Assembly (NCBI GenBank): GCA_008015835.1
Contig: SSGH01000010.1
Location: 362,871-426,870 of the forward strand
Direction of reading: 5' to 3'
Origin: Lysobacter sp.
GTDB lineage: Bacteria > Pseudomonadota > Gammaproteobacteria > Xanthomonadales > Xanthomonadaceae
Length of the DNA stretch: 64,000 bases
The notes beneath the pieces were generated by a model. The model saw nothing but the letters and a program-made list of their open reading frames with translations. It searched no databases and was not told where the DNA came from. How positions within the stretch are numbered: position 1 is the first letter of the stretch; each line of letters starts with the position of its first letter. A program made the position numbers and the translations under genes. Positions 43,483 to 53,218 of the stretch are shown piece by piece.

Positions 43483-43587
43483 GCGACGCGCCCGGTCGAA
43501 AAGACCGTCGCCGAGATTGACCGCACCCCGCCCGAAACCTAGAATTCACCTCCCGCGCCGGCCCGGCCGATGCGGAACGCCTCAAAT

Positions 43588-43663
43588 GCCGGAATAGCTC
43601 AGTTGGTAGAGCGGCGCATTCGTAATGCGTAGGTCGTAGGTTCGATTCCTATTTCCGGCACCA
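43588..43663 (+). tRNA. tRNA-Thr (anticodon CGT)
   Basis: A 76-nt cloverleaf with encoded CCA. The acceptor GCCGGAA pairs with TTCCGGC, the D-arm is GCTCAGTTGGTAGAGC, the anticodon loop is TTCGTAA and the T-arm is GTAGGTTCGATTCCTAT. It lies 105 bp after ispH. Confidence 0.95.
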
Positions 43664-43714
43664 TTCTCCATCGCCGTCCGCCGCGTTCGTCGGCGCGACC
43701 CGCGAAATCGAAGA

Positions 43715-43738
43715 ACCCCGCCTCGGCGGGGTTTTTTG
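43715..43738 (+). terminator. Rho-independent terminator of tRNA-Thr
   Basis: CCCCGC/GCGGGG stem with CTCG loop followed by TTTTTTG, about 52 bp after the tRNA. Confidence 0.88.
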
Positions 43739-43809
43739 TCGCCCGTTTTCTGCCACGATGCGCCACCCGTCTCGCGTTTCCGCGCTACGCGCGTCTTCGA
43801 GCCATCGCG

Positions 43810-44586
43810 ATGTTCAAGAAAATCCGAATCGCCGTGCTGTTGCTGGTGTTGTTCATCGTCGGGATGAACGCGTGGCGCAGTCGCGCGCAGGCGGTGGCTT
43901 GGGAACATCCGCTGCAGGTCGTGGTGTTTCCGATCAACGGCGACGGCAGCGATGCGTCGGCGCGTTACATCGCCGGATTGACGACCGACGCTTTCAAACC
44001 GGTCGATGCGTTCATGGCCGAGCAGGCGAAACGCTATCGCGTGGAATTGACCTATGGGCAAGCGCCGGTACGCGTCGCGTTAGCGCCCGAGGTCGTGTCC
44101 AAACCGCCGCCGCCGCCGGAGCGCGGCAACGTGCTCGCGGTGATGGCGTGGAGTTTGCGCATGCGCTACTGGGCGTGGAAGCACGGCGATGTCGACGGAA
44201 TGCCGGCGCAAGTGCGCATGTTCGTGGTGTTTCACGACCCCGCGACCCATCCGCGATTGGCGCATTCCATCGGTTTGGAGAAGGGGCTCATCGGCGTGGT
44301 CAACGCGTTCGCCGCGCCCGAGATGGCCGGGCAGAACAATCTGGTGATCGCGCACGAGCTGCTGCATACCGTCGGCGCCACCGACAAATACGATTACGCG
44401 ACCAATTTGCCCGCGTATCCGGACGGTTACGCCGAACCCGCGCGCGCGCCGCGTTACCCGCAAACGACGGCGGAAATCATGGGTGGCCGCATTCCGGTGT
44501 CCGCGACCGAAGCGATCATTCCCGAAAGCCTGCAGTCGGCGGCGATCGGCGAGAAGACCGCGCTCGAGATCGGCTGGTCCAAATGA
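43810..44586 (+). CDS. Membrane-anchored putative zinc metallopeptidase
   Basis: A 258-residue protein not assigned to a named family. An N-terminal membrane anchor or signal (IRIAVLLLVLFIVGMNAW) is followed by a periplasmic domain (LQVVVFPINGDGSDASARYI) and a zinc-protease-like HELLH motif in VIAHELLHTVGATDKYDYATNLPAYPDGYAEP. A possible third ligand lies in the following TTAEIMGGRIPVS region, as in metzincin-like proteins with a downstream Met-turn. It may act on envelope proteins; activity is inference from the motif. Confidence 0.75.
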   Translation: MFKKIRIAVLLLVLFIVGMNAWRSRAQAVAWEHPLQVVVFPINGDGSDASARYIAGLTTDAFKPVDAFMAEQAKRYRVELTYGQAPVRVALAPEVVSKPPPPPERGNVLAVMAWSLRMRYWAWKHGDVDGMPAQVRMFVVFHDPATHPRLAHSIGLEKGLIGVVNAFAAPEMAGQNNLVIAHELLHTVGATDKYDYATNLPAYPDGYAEPARAPRYPQTTAEIMGGRIPVSATEAIIPESLQSAAIGEKTALEIGWSK

Positions 44587-44726
44587 GCGCCGTCTCGAAC
44601 GCGATGCGCTGAGCAGTCTCGGCGAACGTTCCGGCCGTCGCCGAGGAGGCGAGCGTCGAGTCCGCTCATCTCGAAACGCGTCGCAGCGAAACTCGCTATC
44701 CCGAAACCCGTCGCACCGAACCCGAC

Positions 44727-45398
44727 ATGTCCTCACGCGCGCTGTCCATCGCCATCGTCGTTTCCGCCGCGCTCGCGATCGTCGGCGCGGGATCGGATGC
44801 GCCGTGGAGCGCGCTGTTCTATCTCGGCAAACCGGCGACCACGGCGCTGATTTTCCTGCTCGCCTGGTCGTCGTCATCGTCGCCGAGGCTCGACGCACGC
44901 TACCGACGTGCGGTCTTGGTGGGCATCGCGCTGTCGCTCGTGGGCGATGTGTTTCTGATGTGGCCGAACCGGGGGTTCGTGCCCGGCTTGATCGCGTTTC
45001 TGCTGGCGCATATCGGCTACATCGTCGCGTTCGCGTCGGGCACATCGGCGCGTGCGCGCGTCGCGATCGGCGTCGTCATGGTGTGCATCGCCGCGACGAA
45101 TCTCGTCGGCCTGTTGCCGCGGATCGGCGCGGAGCTGAAAGTGCCGGTGTTGGCCTACGTCGCCGTATTGACGACGATGGCGACGTTCGCGATCGCGCGC
45201 GCGTGGACGCCCGCGCTGTCGCGCGAAACTCCGCGCAGCGTGCGCTTCGCGGCCGTCGGCGGCGCGGCGTTCGTGCTCAGCGACAGCCTGTTGGCCTGGG
45301 ACAAATTCGGCGGCGCCGTTCCGCAGGCGCAGCTTCTGATCTTGTCGACGTATTGGTTCGCGCAATGGTGCATCGCCCGTTCGGTGCGAGCGGAATGA
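44727..45398 (+). CDS. YhhN family membrane protein (lysoplasmalogenase-like)
   Basis: A 223-residue integral membrane protein with about eight hydrophobic segments. YhhN/TMEM86 features are visible: KPATTALIFLLAW, GIALSLVGDVFLMWP, FLLAHIGYIVAF and GAAFVLSDSLLAWDKF. Some family members hydrolyse lysoplasmalogens; bacterial substrate unknown. Confidence 0.85.
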   Translation: MSSRALSIAIVVSAALAIVGAGSDAPWSALFYLGKPATTALIFLLAWSSSSSPRLDARYRRAVLVGIALSLVGDVFLMWPNRGFVPGLIAFLLAHIGYIVAFASGTSARARVAIGVVMVCIAATNLVGLLPRIGAELKVPVLAYVAVLTTMATFAIARAWTPALSRETPRSVRFAAVGGAAFVLSDSLLAWDKFGGAVPQAQLLILSTYWFAQWCIARSVRAE

Positions 45399-45556
45399 AC
45401 CCAGTCGAGCGCCCGCACGCCGAAGCGCACATCGCAGCGCGGCCTGAATGAAGCCGAGCGGGTCGTCTTGTGACGGTCAGCGCAGGATGAATCTCACATC
45501 GCGCGACTTAGCTGGTTAAAGTAGCGTCGGACCCGCCGCATGCCCCGACTGTCTCG

Positions 45557-46963
45557 ATGAGCAAACCTTCCGCGAAAACCCGAGTCGCCTACGTCTGCGG
45601 CGAGTGCGGCGCCGAACACGGCAAATGGCAGGGGCAGTGCGCGGAATGCGGCGCGTGGAACAGTCTCAGCCAAATCGCATTAGGGCCCGCGCCCGCGGCG
45701 CAGACGCCGGCCGCGCGCCGCGACGGCTGGGCGGGGCGGGTCGATCCGCCGAAAGTCACCGCGCTCAAGGACGTTTCGCAGCGCGAAGACGCGCGCACCG
45801 GCACCGGCATCGGCGAATTCGACCGCGTGCTCGGCGGCGGCTTGGTCGAGGGCGCGGTGGTGCTGGTCGGCGGCGACCCCGGCATCGGCAAATCCACGCT
45901 GCTGCTGCAGGCGATGGCGAAGATGGCCGGACGCATGCCGGGGCTGTACGTCACCGGCGAGGAGTCCTTGGCGCAGGTCGCCGGCCGCGCCACGCGCCTG
46001 GACCTGCCGCTGGACGGTCTCGCCGCCTTGGCCGAAACCTGCGTCGAGCGCATTTTGGAGCAGGCTGTCGTCGCGCGCCCTCGCGTGATCGTGGCCGATT
46101 CGGTGCAGACGCTGTGGACCGAATCGCTCACCGCCGCGCCCGGTTCGGTGAGTCAGGTGCGCGAAAGCGCCGCGCGGCTGGTGCGCTACGCCAAAGAAAC
46201 CGGCACCGCGATTTTTCTGGTGGGCCACGTGACCAAGGAAGGCGGCATCGCTGGGCCGCGCGTGCTCGAACACATGGTCGATGCGGTGCTGTATTTCGAA
46301 GGCGATAGTGGCAGTCGTTTTCGTGTGCTGCGCGCGTTCAAGAATCGCTTCGGCGCGGTGAACGAACTCGGCGTGTTCGCGATGGCCGACAAAGGCCTGC
46401 GCGAGGTGCCGAACCCGTCGGCGATTTTCCTCTCCGGCGGTAGCGCGCGGCAGCCCGGCAGTTGCGTCCTCGTCACGCGCGAGGGAACGCGCCCGCTGCT
46501 GGTCGAAGTGCAGGCGCTGGTGGACGCTTCGCCGCTGTCCAATCCGCGCCGCGTCGCCGTCGGTCTCGAACAGAATCGGTTGGCGATGTTGCTTGCGGTA
46601 CTGCATCGTCACGGCGGCATCGTGGTGAGCGATCAGGACGTATTCGTGAACGTGGTCGGCGGCATTCGCGTGCAGGAAACCGCCGCCGATCTGCCGGTGC
46701 TGCTTGCGGTGCTGTCGTCGCTGCGCGATCGTCCGCTCGCGGAGAAAACCATCGCGTTCGGCGAAGTGGGGCTTTCCGGCGAGATTCGCCCGGTGCCCAA
46801 CGGTGAAGAGCGGTTGAAGGAGGCGGCGACGCATGGGTTCAAGCGCGCGATCGTGCCGAAAGCGAATGCGCCGAAAATCGGCGCGTCGGCAGCCGCGTAC
46901 AAAGGCCTGGAAGTCGTCGCGGTCGAGCGCTTGAGCGATGCGCTCGATGCGGCGTTCGACTGA
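45557..46963 (+). CDS. radA: DNA repair protein RadA
   Basis: A 468-residue RecA-like branch-migration helicase. A C4 zinc finger (Cys14, 17, 28, 31), Walker A GGDPGIGKST (105-114) and the RadA-specific KNRFG motif (AFKNRFGAVNE) lead to a C-terminal Lon-protease-like domain (IRVQETAADLPVLLAVLSS, GEVGLSGEIRPV). Start MSKPSAKTRVAY. Confidence 0.97.
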   Translation: MSKPSAKTRVAYVCGECGAEHGKWQGQCAECGAWNSLSQIALGPAPAAQTPAARRDGWAGRVDPPKVTALKDVSQREDARTGTGIGEFDRVLGGGLVEGAVVLVGGDPGIGKSTLLLQAMAKMAGRMPGLYVTGEESLAQVAGRATRLDLPLDGLAALAETCVERILEQAVVARPRVIVADSVQTLWTESLTAAPGSVSQVRESAARLVRYAKETGTAIFLVGHVTKEGGIAGPRVLEHMVDAVLYFEGDSGSRFRVLRAFKNRFGAVNELGVFAMADKGLREVPNPSAIFLSGGSARQPGSCVLVTREGTRPLLVEVQALVDASPLSNPRRVAVGLEQNRLAMLLAVLHRHGGIVVSDQDVFVNVVGGIRVQETAADLPVLLAVLSSLRDRPLAEKTIAFGEVGLSGEIRPVPNGEERLKEAATHGFKRAIVPKANAPKIGASAAAYKGLEVVAVERLSDALDAAFD

Positions 46964-47086
46964 GCGCCGTCGCGCCCGTTTTCGGAAATCAGGCTTCGAA
47001 CAGCGGCTTCGAATAGCGGCTTCGATCGTGGTTCCGGTCACAGATTTTTTAATCAGCGATTTCGACTACGAATAAAAGGTGATGGC

Positions 47087-47926
47087 ATGGCGGGATTCTT
47101 GTCGAGTTTGCGCGGTCTATTCGGCGCGAAAGAGGAATTGCCGACGCCGCAGGCGTTCACCGTGCTTGCGCAGCGCATGCTCTCCGCCGAGGTGCCGAGC
47201 GCGCGGGTCGAGATCGTCGGCGAGATGGAGCTCACCGTCGACGCTGGCACGCAGGGCGAACATCGCATCTTCCTCGATAACGCCTATCGCGCCTACGCGG
47301 CGGAATCGCCGAAAGAACGGATGCCGGTGCTGGAACGGTTCGTGCGTTCGTACGCCGAAGCCGCGCGCGGCTTGGATCGCAGCCCGGATCGCATCGTGCC
47401 GATGATCAAGACCCGCGCCTGGTTGAGCGAAGTGCAGGCCTCGATGCGGCGCATGAACGAGGACAAAGCGCAGAGCAACGTGTACGAGGACCTGACCGAC
47501 GAATTGATCCTGGTCTACGCCATCGATACGCCGAGCAATATCGCGTATCTGGCGCAGGACGAATTCGATGCGATGGGCATTCCGCGCACCGATCTGCGCG
47601 CGCACGCGGTGCGCAATCTGCGCGGTTTGTTGCCGGGGATCGATGTGAAACGCGGGCCGCAGATCGGGATGGTCGTCGCCGACGGCAATTACGAGCCGTC
47701 GCTGATGCTGTTCGCGGATCTATGGGCGCGCGAGGGCGGGCAGATGCGCGGGCCGCCAGCGGTGGCCTGCCCGGGGCACGATCTGCTGCTGTTCGCCGAT
47801 TCCGCGAACGAAGGCGCGGTCGCGCAATTGCGGACCTTGGCCGGGAAATTGTTCCGGGAAGCCTCGCGCCCGCTGACGCCGCGCGTGCATCTGCTGCGCG
47901 ACGGCGTGCCCACGCCGATGGACTGA
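47087..47926 (+). CDS. DUF1444-like protein
   Basis: A 279-residue soluble protein resembling the DUF1444 family: repeated mixed alpha/beta segments, YEDLTDELILVYAIDTPSNIAYL in the middle and GNYEPSLMLFADLWAREG near the C-terminus. Function unknown. Monocistronic, normal composition. Confidence 0.7.
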   Translation: MAGFLSSLRGLFGAKEELPTPQAFTVLAQRMLSAEVPSARVEIVGEMELTVDAGTQGEHRIFLDNAYRAYAAESPKERMPVLERFVRSYAEAARGLDRSPDRIVPMIKTRAWLSEVQASMRRMNEDKAQSNVYEDLTDELILVYAIDTPSNIAYLAQDEFDAMGIPRTDLRAHAVRNLRGLLPGIDVKRGPQIGMVVADGNYEPSLMLFADLWAREGGQMRGPPAVACPGHDLLLFADSANEGAVAQLRTLAGKLFREASRPLTPRVHLLRDGVPTPMD

Positions 47927-48039
47927 TCGGACGGTCTCGAACCGTCGGCGGAGCCGCGAGCCCCTGCGCGAAACGGCTTCATTCCAAGGCGATGTTGTGA
48001 CACTATCGTCGCTCACCACAGACATCATTGGGGGCTTTC

Positions 48040-48441
48040 GTGGAATGGATGTTGATGCCGTTGAAGCGGTATTTCGATTTCGAGGGGCGGTCCAGGCGTA
48101 AAGAGTACTGGATGTTCACCTTGCTCTACGCGCTGTTGATGATCGCGGCGTTCGTCGTCGTGGGCATCGGCGCGGCGACGAGCGGCGACAGCGGCGAGTT
48201 GAACGCCTTGGGGATGCTAGGCTTCAGTCTGCTCGGCCTGATCGTGCTGATCTTCTTCATTCCGTCGATCGCGGTGCAGGTGCGCCGTTTTCACGATCAA
48301 GACAAGTCCGGCTGGTTCGTGCTGCTGAACCTGATCCCGTCGATCGGCGGCTTGATCGTCCTAGTCTTCATGTGCTTGGAAGGCACGCCCGGCGACAATC
48401 GCTTCGGCTCCGATCCGAAAGGCGCCAACGGCCGACGCTGA
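48040..48441 (+). CDS. DUF805 family inner-membrane protein
   Basis: A 133-residue protein with the DUF805 pattern: FDFEGRSRRKEYWMF at the N-terminus, three or four hydrophobic helices, VQVRRFHDQDKSGWF, and a C-terminal GTPGDNRFGSDP. The GTG at 48040 is chosen because GGGGG lies six bases before it; a TTG four codons upstream or internal ATGs are alternatives. Function unknown. Confidence 0.85.
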   Translation: MEWMLMPLKRYFDFEGRSRRKEYWMFTLLYALLMIAAFVVVGIGAATSGDSGELNALGMLGFSLLGLIVLIFFIPSIAVQVRRFHDQDKSGWFVLLNLIPSIGGLIVLVFMCLEGTPGDNRFGSDPKGANGRR

Positions 48442-48471
48442 CCGTATCGCCGATGCGCGACGAGTTTCCAG

Positions 48472-48500
48472 CGCCCGCCTTCATGGCGGGCGTTTCGTTT
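48472..48500 (+). terminator. Terminator after DUF805 gene
   Basis: CGCCCGCC/GGCGGGCG stem (48472-48479, 48485-48492) followed by TTTCGTTT. Confidence 0.75.
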
Positions 48501-48588
48501 ATGGCCGAATCGATTAGCTCGTTTCGCCCGCGAAATGCGATTGTATCCGCCGCGCCCACGCGTGCTGAACCGCCTCCGCCACCGCCCC

Positions 48589-48615
48589 GTAGAGTGGAGC
48601 GAAGCTCCGCTAAAC
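48589..48615 (+). repeat. REP-A palindrome
   Basis: Single copy GTAGAGTGGAGCGAAGCTCCGCTAAAC with two changes, in the gap between convergent DUF805 and purU genes. Confidence 0.85.
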
Positions 48616-48666
48616 CTCTTCCCGAAAAAACGGACCGCCGAAGCGTCATCCCGCTTGCGGTTTCGG

Positions 48667-48689
48667 GTCGCGGCTGAAGCCGGTCCTAC
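48667..48689 (-). repeat. REP-D palindrome
   Basis: Minus-strand GTAGGACCGGCTTCAGCCGC-type element, headed by GTAG, ending ten bases before the purU stop. Only copy of this family seen here. Confidence 0.75.
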
Positions 48690-48699
48690 GAAAGCGCGG

Positions 48700-49563
48700 T
48701 TACACCGAGAAAACGACGGTTCTCTGCCCGTTGAGCAAAATCCGATCGTCCAAATAACACCGCAACGCATGCGCCAGCACGCGACGTTCGATGTCGCGAC
48801 CGATGCGGATCAGGTCCTCGGGCGTGTCGTGATGGCTCACGCGCTGCGTGTCCTGCTCGATGATCGGGCCTTCGTCGAGGTCCGCAGTGACGAAGTGCGC
48901 GGTGGCGCCGATCAATTTCACGCCGCGCGCGTGGGCGCTGTGGTACGGGCGCGCGCCCTTGAAGCTCGGCAAAAACGAATGATGGATGTTGATGCAGCGG
49001 CCGGAGAGCTTTTCGGTCAGCTCGTTCGACAACACCTGCATATAGCGCGCCAGCACCACCAGTTCCGTGCCGGTCTCTTCGATCAACGTCCAGAGCTTGG
49101 CTTCCTGTTCGGCTTTGCCGCCGGGCGGCACCGGCAGGTGATGGAACGGAATGCCCTCGAAATCCATGTGCCGATAGGTCTCGCGCGGATGATTCGAGAC
49201 GATCGCGACGATGTCCATCGGCAGTTCGCCGGTGCGCCAGCGATACAGCACGTCGGCGAGGCAGTGATCGAATTTGGACGCCATCAGCAGCACCCGTCGG
49301 CGCTGACCGCGGTCGCGCATCGTCCACTGCATGCCGAAGCGCCCGGCGGGCACCGCGAACGCTTCGCGCAGGGCCTCGAACGAGGCGCCGGTTTCGACCA
49401 GCGCGAATACCGTGCGCATGAAGAAACGATCGGTTTCCGGATCGCTGTATTGCTGCGATTCCAGGATGTTGGCGCCGTGCCCGAACAGATGTCCGGATAC
49501 CGCATTGACGATGCCCGGACGGTCCGGGCACGAGAAGGTCAGAACGTAGTGGCGCGACGACAT
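48700..49563 (-). CDS. purU: Formyltetrahydrofolate deformylase
   Basis: A 287-residue enzyme hydrolysing 10-formyl-THF to formate and THF. The N-terminal ACT domain ([22 protein letters not shown]) is followed by a formyltransferase-fold catalytic domain with [27 protein letters not shown], the catalytic [24 protein letters not shown] and [20 protein letters not shown]. Complete and of normal length. Confidence 0.95.
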   Translation of the reverse strand: MSSRHYVLTFSCPDRPGIVNAVSGHLFGHGANILESQQYSDPETDRFFMRTVFALVETGASFEALREAFAVPAGRFGMQWTMRDRGQRRRVLLMASKFDHCLADVLYRWRTGELPMDIVAIVSNHPRETYRHMDFEGIPFHHLPVPPGGKAEQEAKLWTLIEETGTELVVLARYMQVLSNELTEKLSGRCINIHHSFLPSFKGARPYHSAHARGVKLIGATAHFVTADLDEGPIIEQDTQRVSHHDTPEDLIRIGRDIERRVLAHALRCYLDDRILLNGQRTVVFSV

Positions 49564-49665
49564 GCGAAGCTCGTGGGGCGGGGGGATCGCGACTTTACAC
49601 GCTGCGCGGGCGCGAGGTCACGACGCCGAAGCGCGATCTGCGATACCCAGCCATCGATCGCGTCG

Positions 49666-50820
49666 TCAATCGCCGTCCACCGCGCGTCGGCCCAGCGCCG
49701 GGTCGTCGGTGAAGAAAGCGTCCAGACCCATGGCGACGTAATCGCGAATCTGCCGAACGGACCCGGCGTCGTGGCGCGCGGCATCGTTGCCCTCGCCGCG
49801 ATACGCGCGCTCCAAGAAATGATTCTCGGGGCGGAAGGTGTAGGCGACCACGCGCAGTCCCGCGGCCTTCGCGTCGTCGACGAGGCGGCTGCGACGGACG
49901 CTATCGGCGTTTTCGGCCGGGTCCAGGTCGCGATAGGCCACGCCGATGGCGTCGGCGTAGGTCGCGATCTCGCGCAGGCCTTCGGCGCGCATCATCGCGC
50001 CGTAATCGATCGATGCGCCCGCGACCTCGGCATCGTAGGGTCGCTCGCTGCGGCGACCGAGCAATTGCAGCAGCGCGATGTTGGCGCCGCGTGGGATCTT
50101 CTCGCGCAACGCGCGCAGATTCGCGATCTCGAAGGACTGGATCATGACCGGCGCCGCGCGCGTATGCGGATGCACCGCAAGCGCGGCGAGCAAGCGGTCC
50201 TCCATCGCTAGCCCCAAACGCGCGAAGTGCGTCGGGTGTTTGATTTCCGGCGCTAAGCCGATGAGCCGCCCGCGCTTGCGGGATTCTTCGTCGGCCAGCG
50301 CGACGATCTCCTCGAACGTCGCGATCTCGAACTGTCCATCGAACGCCGTCGAACGCAATTCCGGCAAACGCTCGCGCGCCCGCAGCGTCTTCAACTCCGC
50401 CAGCGTGAAATCCTCGACGAACCAGCCTTCCGTACGTTCGCCATCGATGCGCTTGACGGTCCTGCGCGCGGCGAATTCCGGATGCGAGGCGACATCGGTG
50501 GTGCCGGAAATCTCGTTTTCGTGCCGTGCCACAAGCACGCCGTCCTTCGTACTGACCAAATCCGGCTCGATCCAATCCGCGCCGTCCTCGATCGCCTTGC
50601 GGTAACTCGCCAGCGTGTGCTCCGGGCGCAGCGCGCTGGCGCCGCGGTGGGCGATGACGATGGCGCGATCGCGCGCGGTGGCTGCAGATTTCGAATCGAT
50701 GGGCATGAGAGAAGGGAGTGCGGGGGGCGTGCGCGGAACGTCGGCGCATCCTGCCATGCACAGCAGGACGACGATCGTCGCCGCGGGTCCGATTTTTCGG
50801 CTGCGTCCGCGTCGCGGCAT
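49666..50820 (-). CDS. Glycerophosphodiester phosphodiesterase, lipoprotein (GlpQ-like)
   Basis: About 384 residues from the start chosen at MPRRGRSRK, which gives a proper lipoprotein signal (AATIVVLLCMAGC). An ATG at 50883 would add 21 residues. GDPD motifs: AHRGASALRPEHTLASY, DWIEPDLVSTKDGVLVARHE (catalytic Glu, Asp and His) and LAPEIKHPTHFARLG. Predicted to hydrolyse glycerophosphodiesters in the periplasm. The paired REP-E elements lie just upstream. Confidence 0.9.
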   Translation of the reverse strand: MPRRGRSRKIGPAATIVVLLCMAGCADVPRTPPALPSLMPIDSKSAATARDRAIVIAHRGASALRPEHTLASYRKAIEDGADWIEPDLVSTKDGVLVARHENEISGTTDVASHPEFAARRTVKRIDGERTEGWFVEDFTLAELKTLRARERLPELRSTAFDGQFEIATFEEIVALADEESRKRGRLIGLAPEIKHPTHFARLGLAMEDRLLAALAVHPHTRAAPVMIQSFEIANLRALREKIPRGANIALLQLLGRRSERPYDAEVAGASIDYGAMMRAEGLREIATYADAIGVAYRDLDPAENADSVRRSRLVDDAKAAGLRVVAYTFRPENHFLERAYRGEGNDAARHDAGSVRQIRDYVAMGLDAFFTDDPALGRRAVDGD

Positions 50821-50905
50821 GCGAGCCGATTTTTCGGATCCGAGATCGCGGTACGCGGCGGCGAGAAGTCGGCGAATGGGCATGGGCTTAGATCAGCGGA
50901 TATCG

Positions 50906-51015
50906 GTAGCCCGGGTAAGCGCGTAGCGCGCACCCGGGAAAACGCAAACAGCCACGTATTTTAAAGGTTCAAGATTAAAATCCCCGGGTGCGGCCTGTGG
51001 CCTTACCCGGGCTAC
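50906..51015. repeat. REP-E palindromes, inverted pair
   Basis: GTAGCCCGGGTAAGCGCGTA...CACCCGGG at 50906-50940 and an inverted variant at 50982-51015, 41 bp apart. Both outer ends are the GTAG head. The AT-rich gap between them could carry a promoter for the GlpQ-like gene. They separate that gene from the PLD-like gene. Confidence 0.85.
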
Positions 51016-51028
51016 TCGCTACTCGTTT

Positions 51029-52114
51029 TCAGGTTGCGCAGAAAGGAGGCGGCAGAGGGATCGAGTATTTTTCGCAAGCACAGAGAAATTCGTCGAGTCT
51101 GACGCACCAATTCGTAGGAGAGTCGAAGGAAGTGCGCTCGTCCATGAAAATTCTGCGAGCTGCTCGTTCTTTCTGGAAAATGGCAACGAGCGATCCGATG
51201 GGATTTAGCAAAGAGATCAAATCCGATTTCGATAACCGTTCGATGCCGAATTCTCGCCAGTTTTCCACACGTGCGACTTCGACCGGGTATATATGACCGC
51301 CATTTTTGAGTCGAATGGCTCGATTGGATTCAAACGTGCGGAAAGAATTGTCGTAGATTATTTTGTCTTTTCTCTTGTTGTGGTCGTAAGCCAAGAGCAA
51401 TGATTGTTTCGGTATTTTTGGCCAGCTTTGATAAAAGTCAATTCTGCTCAAATCGTAGCCTCGTTCCCTTGCCTGGCGCAGTGCCTCTTTGCTGTCGTAA
51501 TCGGCCTCTTCAGAGGTCAATGCGACAAAGATGGGAATCCCTGACACACTGGATGGAGAGATGCTGTCGCCGGAGGTCAGCGGTCGACGCTGCCTGAAGG
51601 ATAGTCGACTGATTCTCCATGCGATTTTTGCTTGCTCGATGACCTCGGAATCAAGCTTTCGAGCCGCCTTCCAAAGTCCGTCAAACCAAGTCCAGGACTC
51701 TGACGAGATAGCGTCGTCCATGACCTCTATGCTTGCTTCTTTCCAGAAGATCATTTCCTTGCCCTCAAATCCCAGTCCATTCGCGGAGGCATTGGCCGAG
51801 CCTACGAGAGTCTTTTTCCCGCAAAGAGCGACTTTCGCATGGAGCTCGGGATCGCTACGAACCTCGACGTGAGGGGCTAATCCGAGCAGGATTTGCAGTT
51901 CGGAAGGGTTGCAGGCGCCCGATGTGGCATTCAGTAGGATTCTTATCGGGGCCCTTCCCGGGGTATCGATGCCGAGCGCATTGCAAGCGCCAGCCCCCCA
52001 GAACGCAATCGCCATGGCCAACGGTTCGCGCGAATCGACGTAGGAGCGTAAAGCTTCGGCTATTTCGGTGGGTCCGCATAAAAATCGGCCCGTGTTGGGG
52101 AGTGTTGTCGTCAT
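51029..52114 (-). CDS. Phospholipase D-like protein, probably horizontally acquired
   Basis: A 361-residue protein with one recognisable HKD half-motif: LHAKVALCGKKTLVGSANASANGLG (His92, Lys94, Asn108). The Asp of the classical HxKx4D is replaced by Gly, as happens in nuclease-type PLD proteins. The N-terminal region (AMAIAFWGAGACNALGI) fits the start of a PLD fold; the C-terminal half is unrecognised. The start is set by GGAGGA five bases upstream. Base composition and codon use (many AAA, ATT, TTT codons) are clearly less GC-rich than the flanks. Role unknown; a DNA-processing or defence function is possible but not shown. Confidence 0.75.
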   Translation of the reverse strand: MTTTLPNTGRFLCGPTEIAEALRSYVDSREPLAMAIAFWGAGACNALGIDTPGRAPIRILLNATSGACNPSELQILLGLAPHVEVRSDPELHAKVALCGKKTLVGSANASANGLGFEGKEMIFWKEASIEVMDDAISSESWTWFDGLWKAARKLDSEVIEQAKIAWRISRLSFRQRRPLTSGDSISPSSVSGIPIFVALTSEEADYDSKEALRQARERGYDLSRIDFYQSWPKIPKQSLLLAYDHNKRKDKIIYDNSFRTFESNRAIRLKNGGHIYPVEVARVENWREFGIERLSKSDLISLLNPIGSLVAIFQKERAARRIFMDERTSFDSPTNWCVRLDEFLCACEKYSIPLPPPFCAT

Positions 52115-52141
52115 CGATTCCTCCATGATGTGAGCGATGCC

Positions 52142-53149
52142 TTATTTGCCATAAAACCCCCGATACCACTCCACGAACCGCTTGACCCCCACCTCCACCG
52201 GCGTCGTCGGCGCATAGCCGGTATCGCGCGCGAGCGCGCTGACATCGGCGTACGTGTCGGGCACATCGCCCGCTTGCATCGGCAGCAGGCGCTTTTCGGC
52301 TTTGCGGCCGAGGCAGTCTTCGATCACTTCGATGTAGCGCAGCAGTTCGACCGGGCGGTTGTTGCCGATGTTGTAGACGCGATACGGTGCGTTCGAGGAG
52401 GCGGGCGTCGGTTGCAGCGGGTCGTAGTCGGGATCGGGGCCGGGCACGCGGTCGAGGCTGCGGATCACGCCGTCGACGATGTCGTCGATGTAGGTGAAAT
52501 CGCGGGTGTGCTTGCCGTGGTTGAACACGTCGATGGGTTCGCCGGCCAGGATCTTGCGAGTGAACAGAAACAGCGCCATGTCCGGGCGTCCCCACGGGCC
52601 GTACACCGTGAAGAAACGCAGGCCGGTGGTCGGCAGACCATAGAGATGGCTGTAGGTATGCGCCATCAATTCGTTGGCTTTCTTGGTCGCGGCGTACAGG
52701 CTGACCGGGTGGTCGACGCTGTCCTCCACCGCGAACGGCAGTTTGCGATTCGCGCCGTAGACCGAACTCGACGAGGCGTAGACGAGATGTTCGATCTTGC
52801 GATGCCGACAGGCTTCCAACATGTTCATGAAACCGACGATATTGCTGTCGATATAGGCATGCGGGTTTTCCAGCGAATAACGCACGCCGGCCTGCGCGGC
52901 CAAATTCACGACGCGATCGGGTTGGAAGGCGTCGAACGCCGCTTCCAGCGTCGCGCGGTCTTCGAGCGATCCCTTCACGAACGAGAAGCCCGGTTTCGGC
53001 GTGAGCAGGGCGAGACGCGCGTCTTTCAGCGACGGGTCGTAATAATCGTTGAGGTTGTCGAAGCCCAGCACCTCGTCGCCGCTTTCGAGCAGGCGATGGC
53101 TGAGGGCCGAACCGATGAACCCGGCGGCGCCGGTGACGAGGATGCGCAT
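52142..53149 (-). CDS. UDP-glucuronate 4-epimerase-type NAD-dependent epimerase
   Basis: A 335-residue SDR enzyme. NAD motif GAAGFIGS, catalytic Ser in YASSSSVYG and YxxxK in [17 protein letters not shown]. The sequence [22 protein letters not shown] is typical of UDP-glucuronate epimerases (CapI/LspL group), giving UDP-galacturonate for surface polysaccharide. Complete. The UDP-sugar dehydrogenase lies 550 bp upstream on the same strand with one unknown gene between. Confidence 0.9.
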   Translation of the reverse strand: MRILVTGAAGFIGSALSHRLLESGDEVLGFDNLNDYYDPSLKDARLALLTPKPGFSFVKGSLEDRATLEAAFDAFQPDRVVNLAAQAGVRYSLENPHAYIDSNIVGFMNMLEACRHRKIEHLVYASSSSVYGANRKLPFAVEDSVDHPVSLYAATKKANELMAHTYSHLYGLPTTGLRFFTVYGPWGRPDMALFLFTRKILAGEPIDVFNHGKHTRDFTYIDDIVDGVIRSLDRVPGPDPDYDPLQPTPASSNAPYRVYNIGNNRPVELLRYIEVIEDCLGRKAEKRLLPMQAGDVPDTYADVSALARDTGYAPTTPVEVGVKRFVEWYRGFYGK

Positions 53150-53218
53150 GAAATCGCCTTGCGGGAGCGGGAGCGTCGGGCGGTATTGTCCTGCCGGGGG
53201 CGCGGAGAATCCAGCCGA

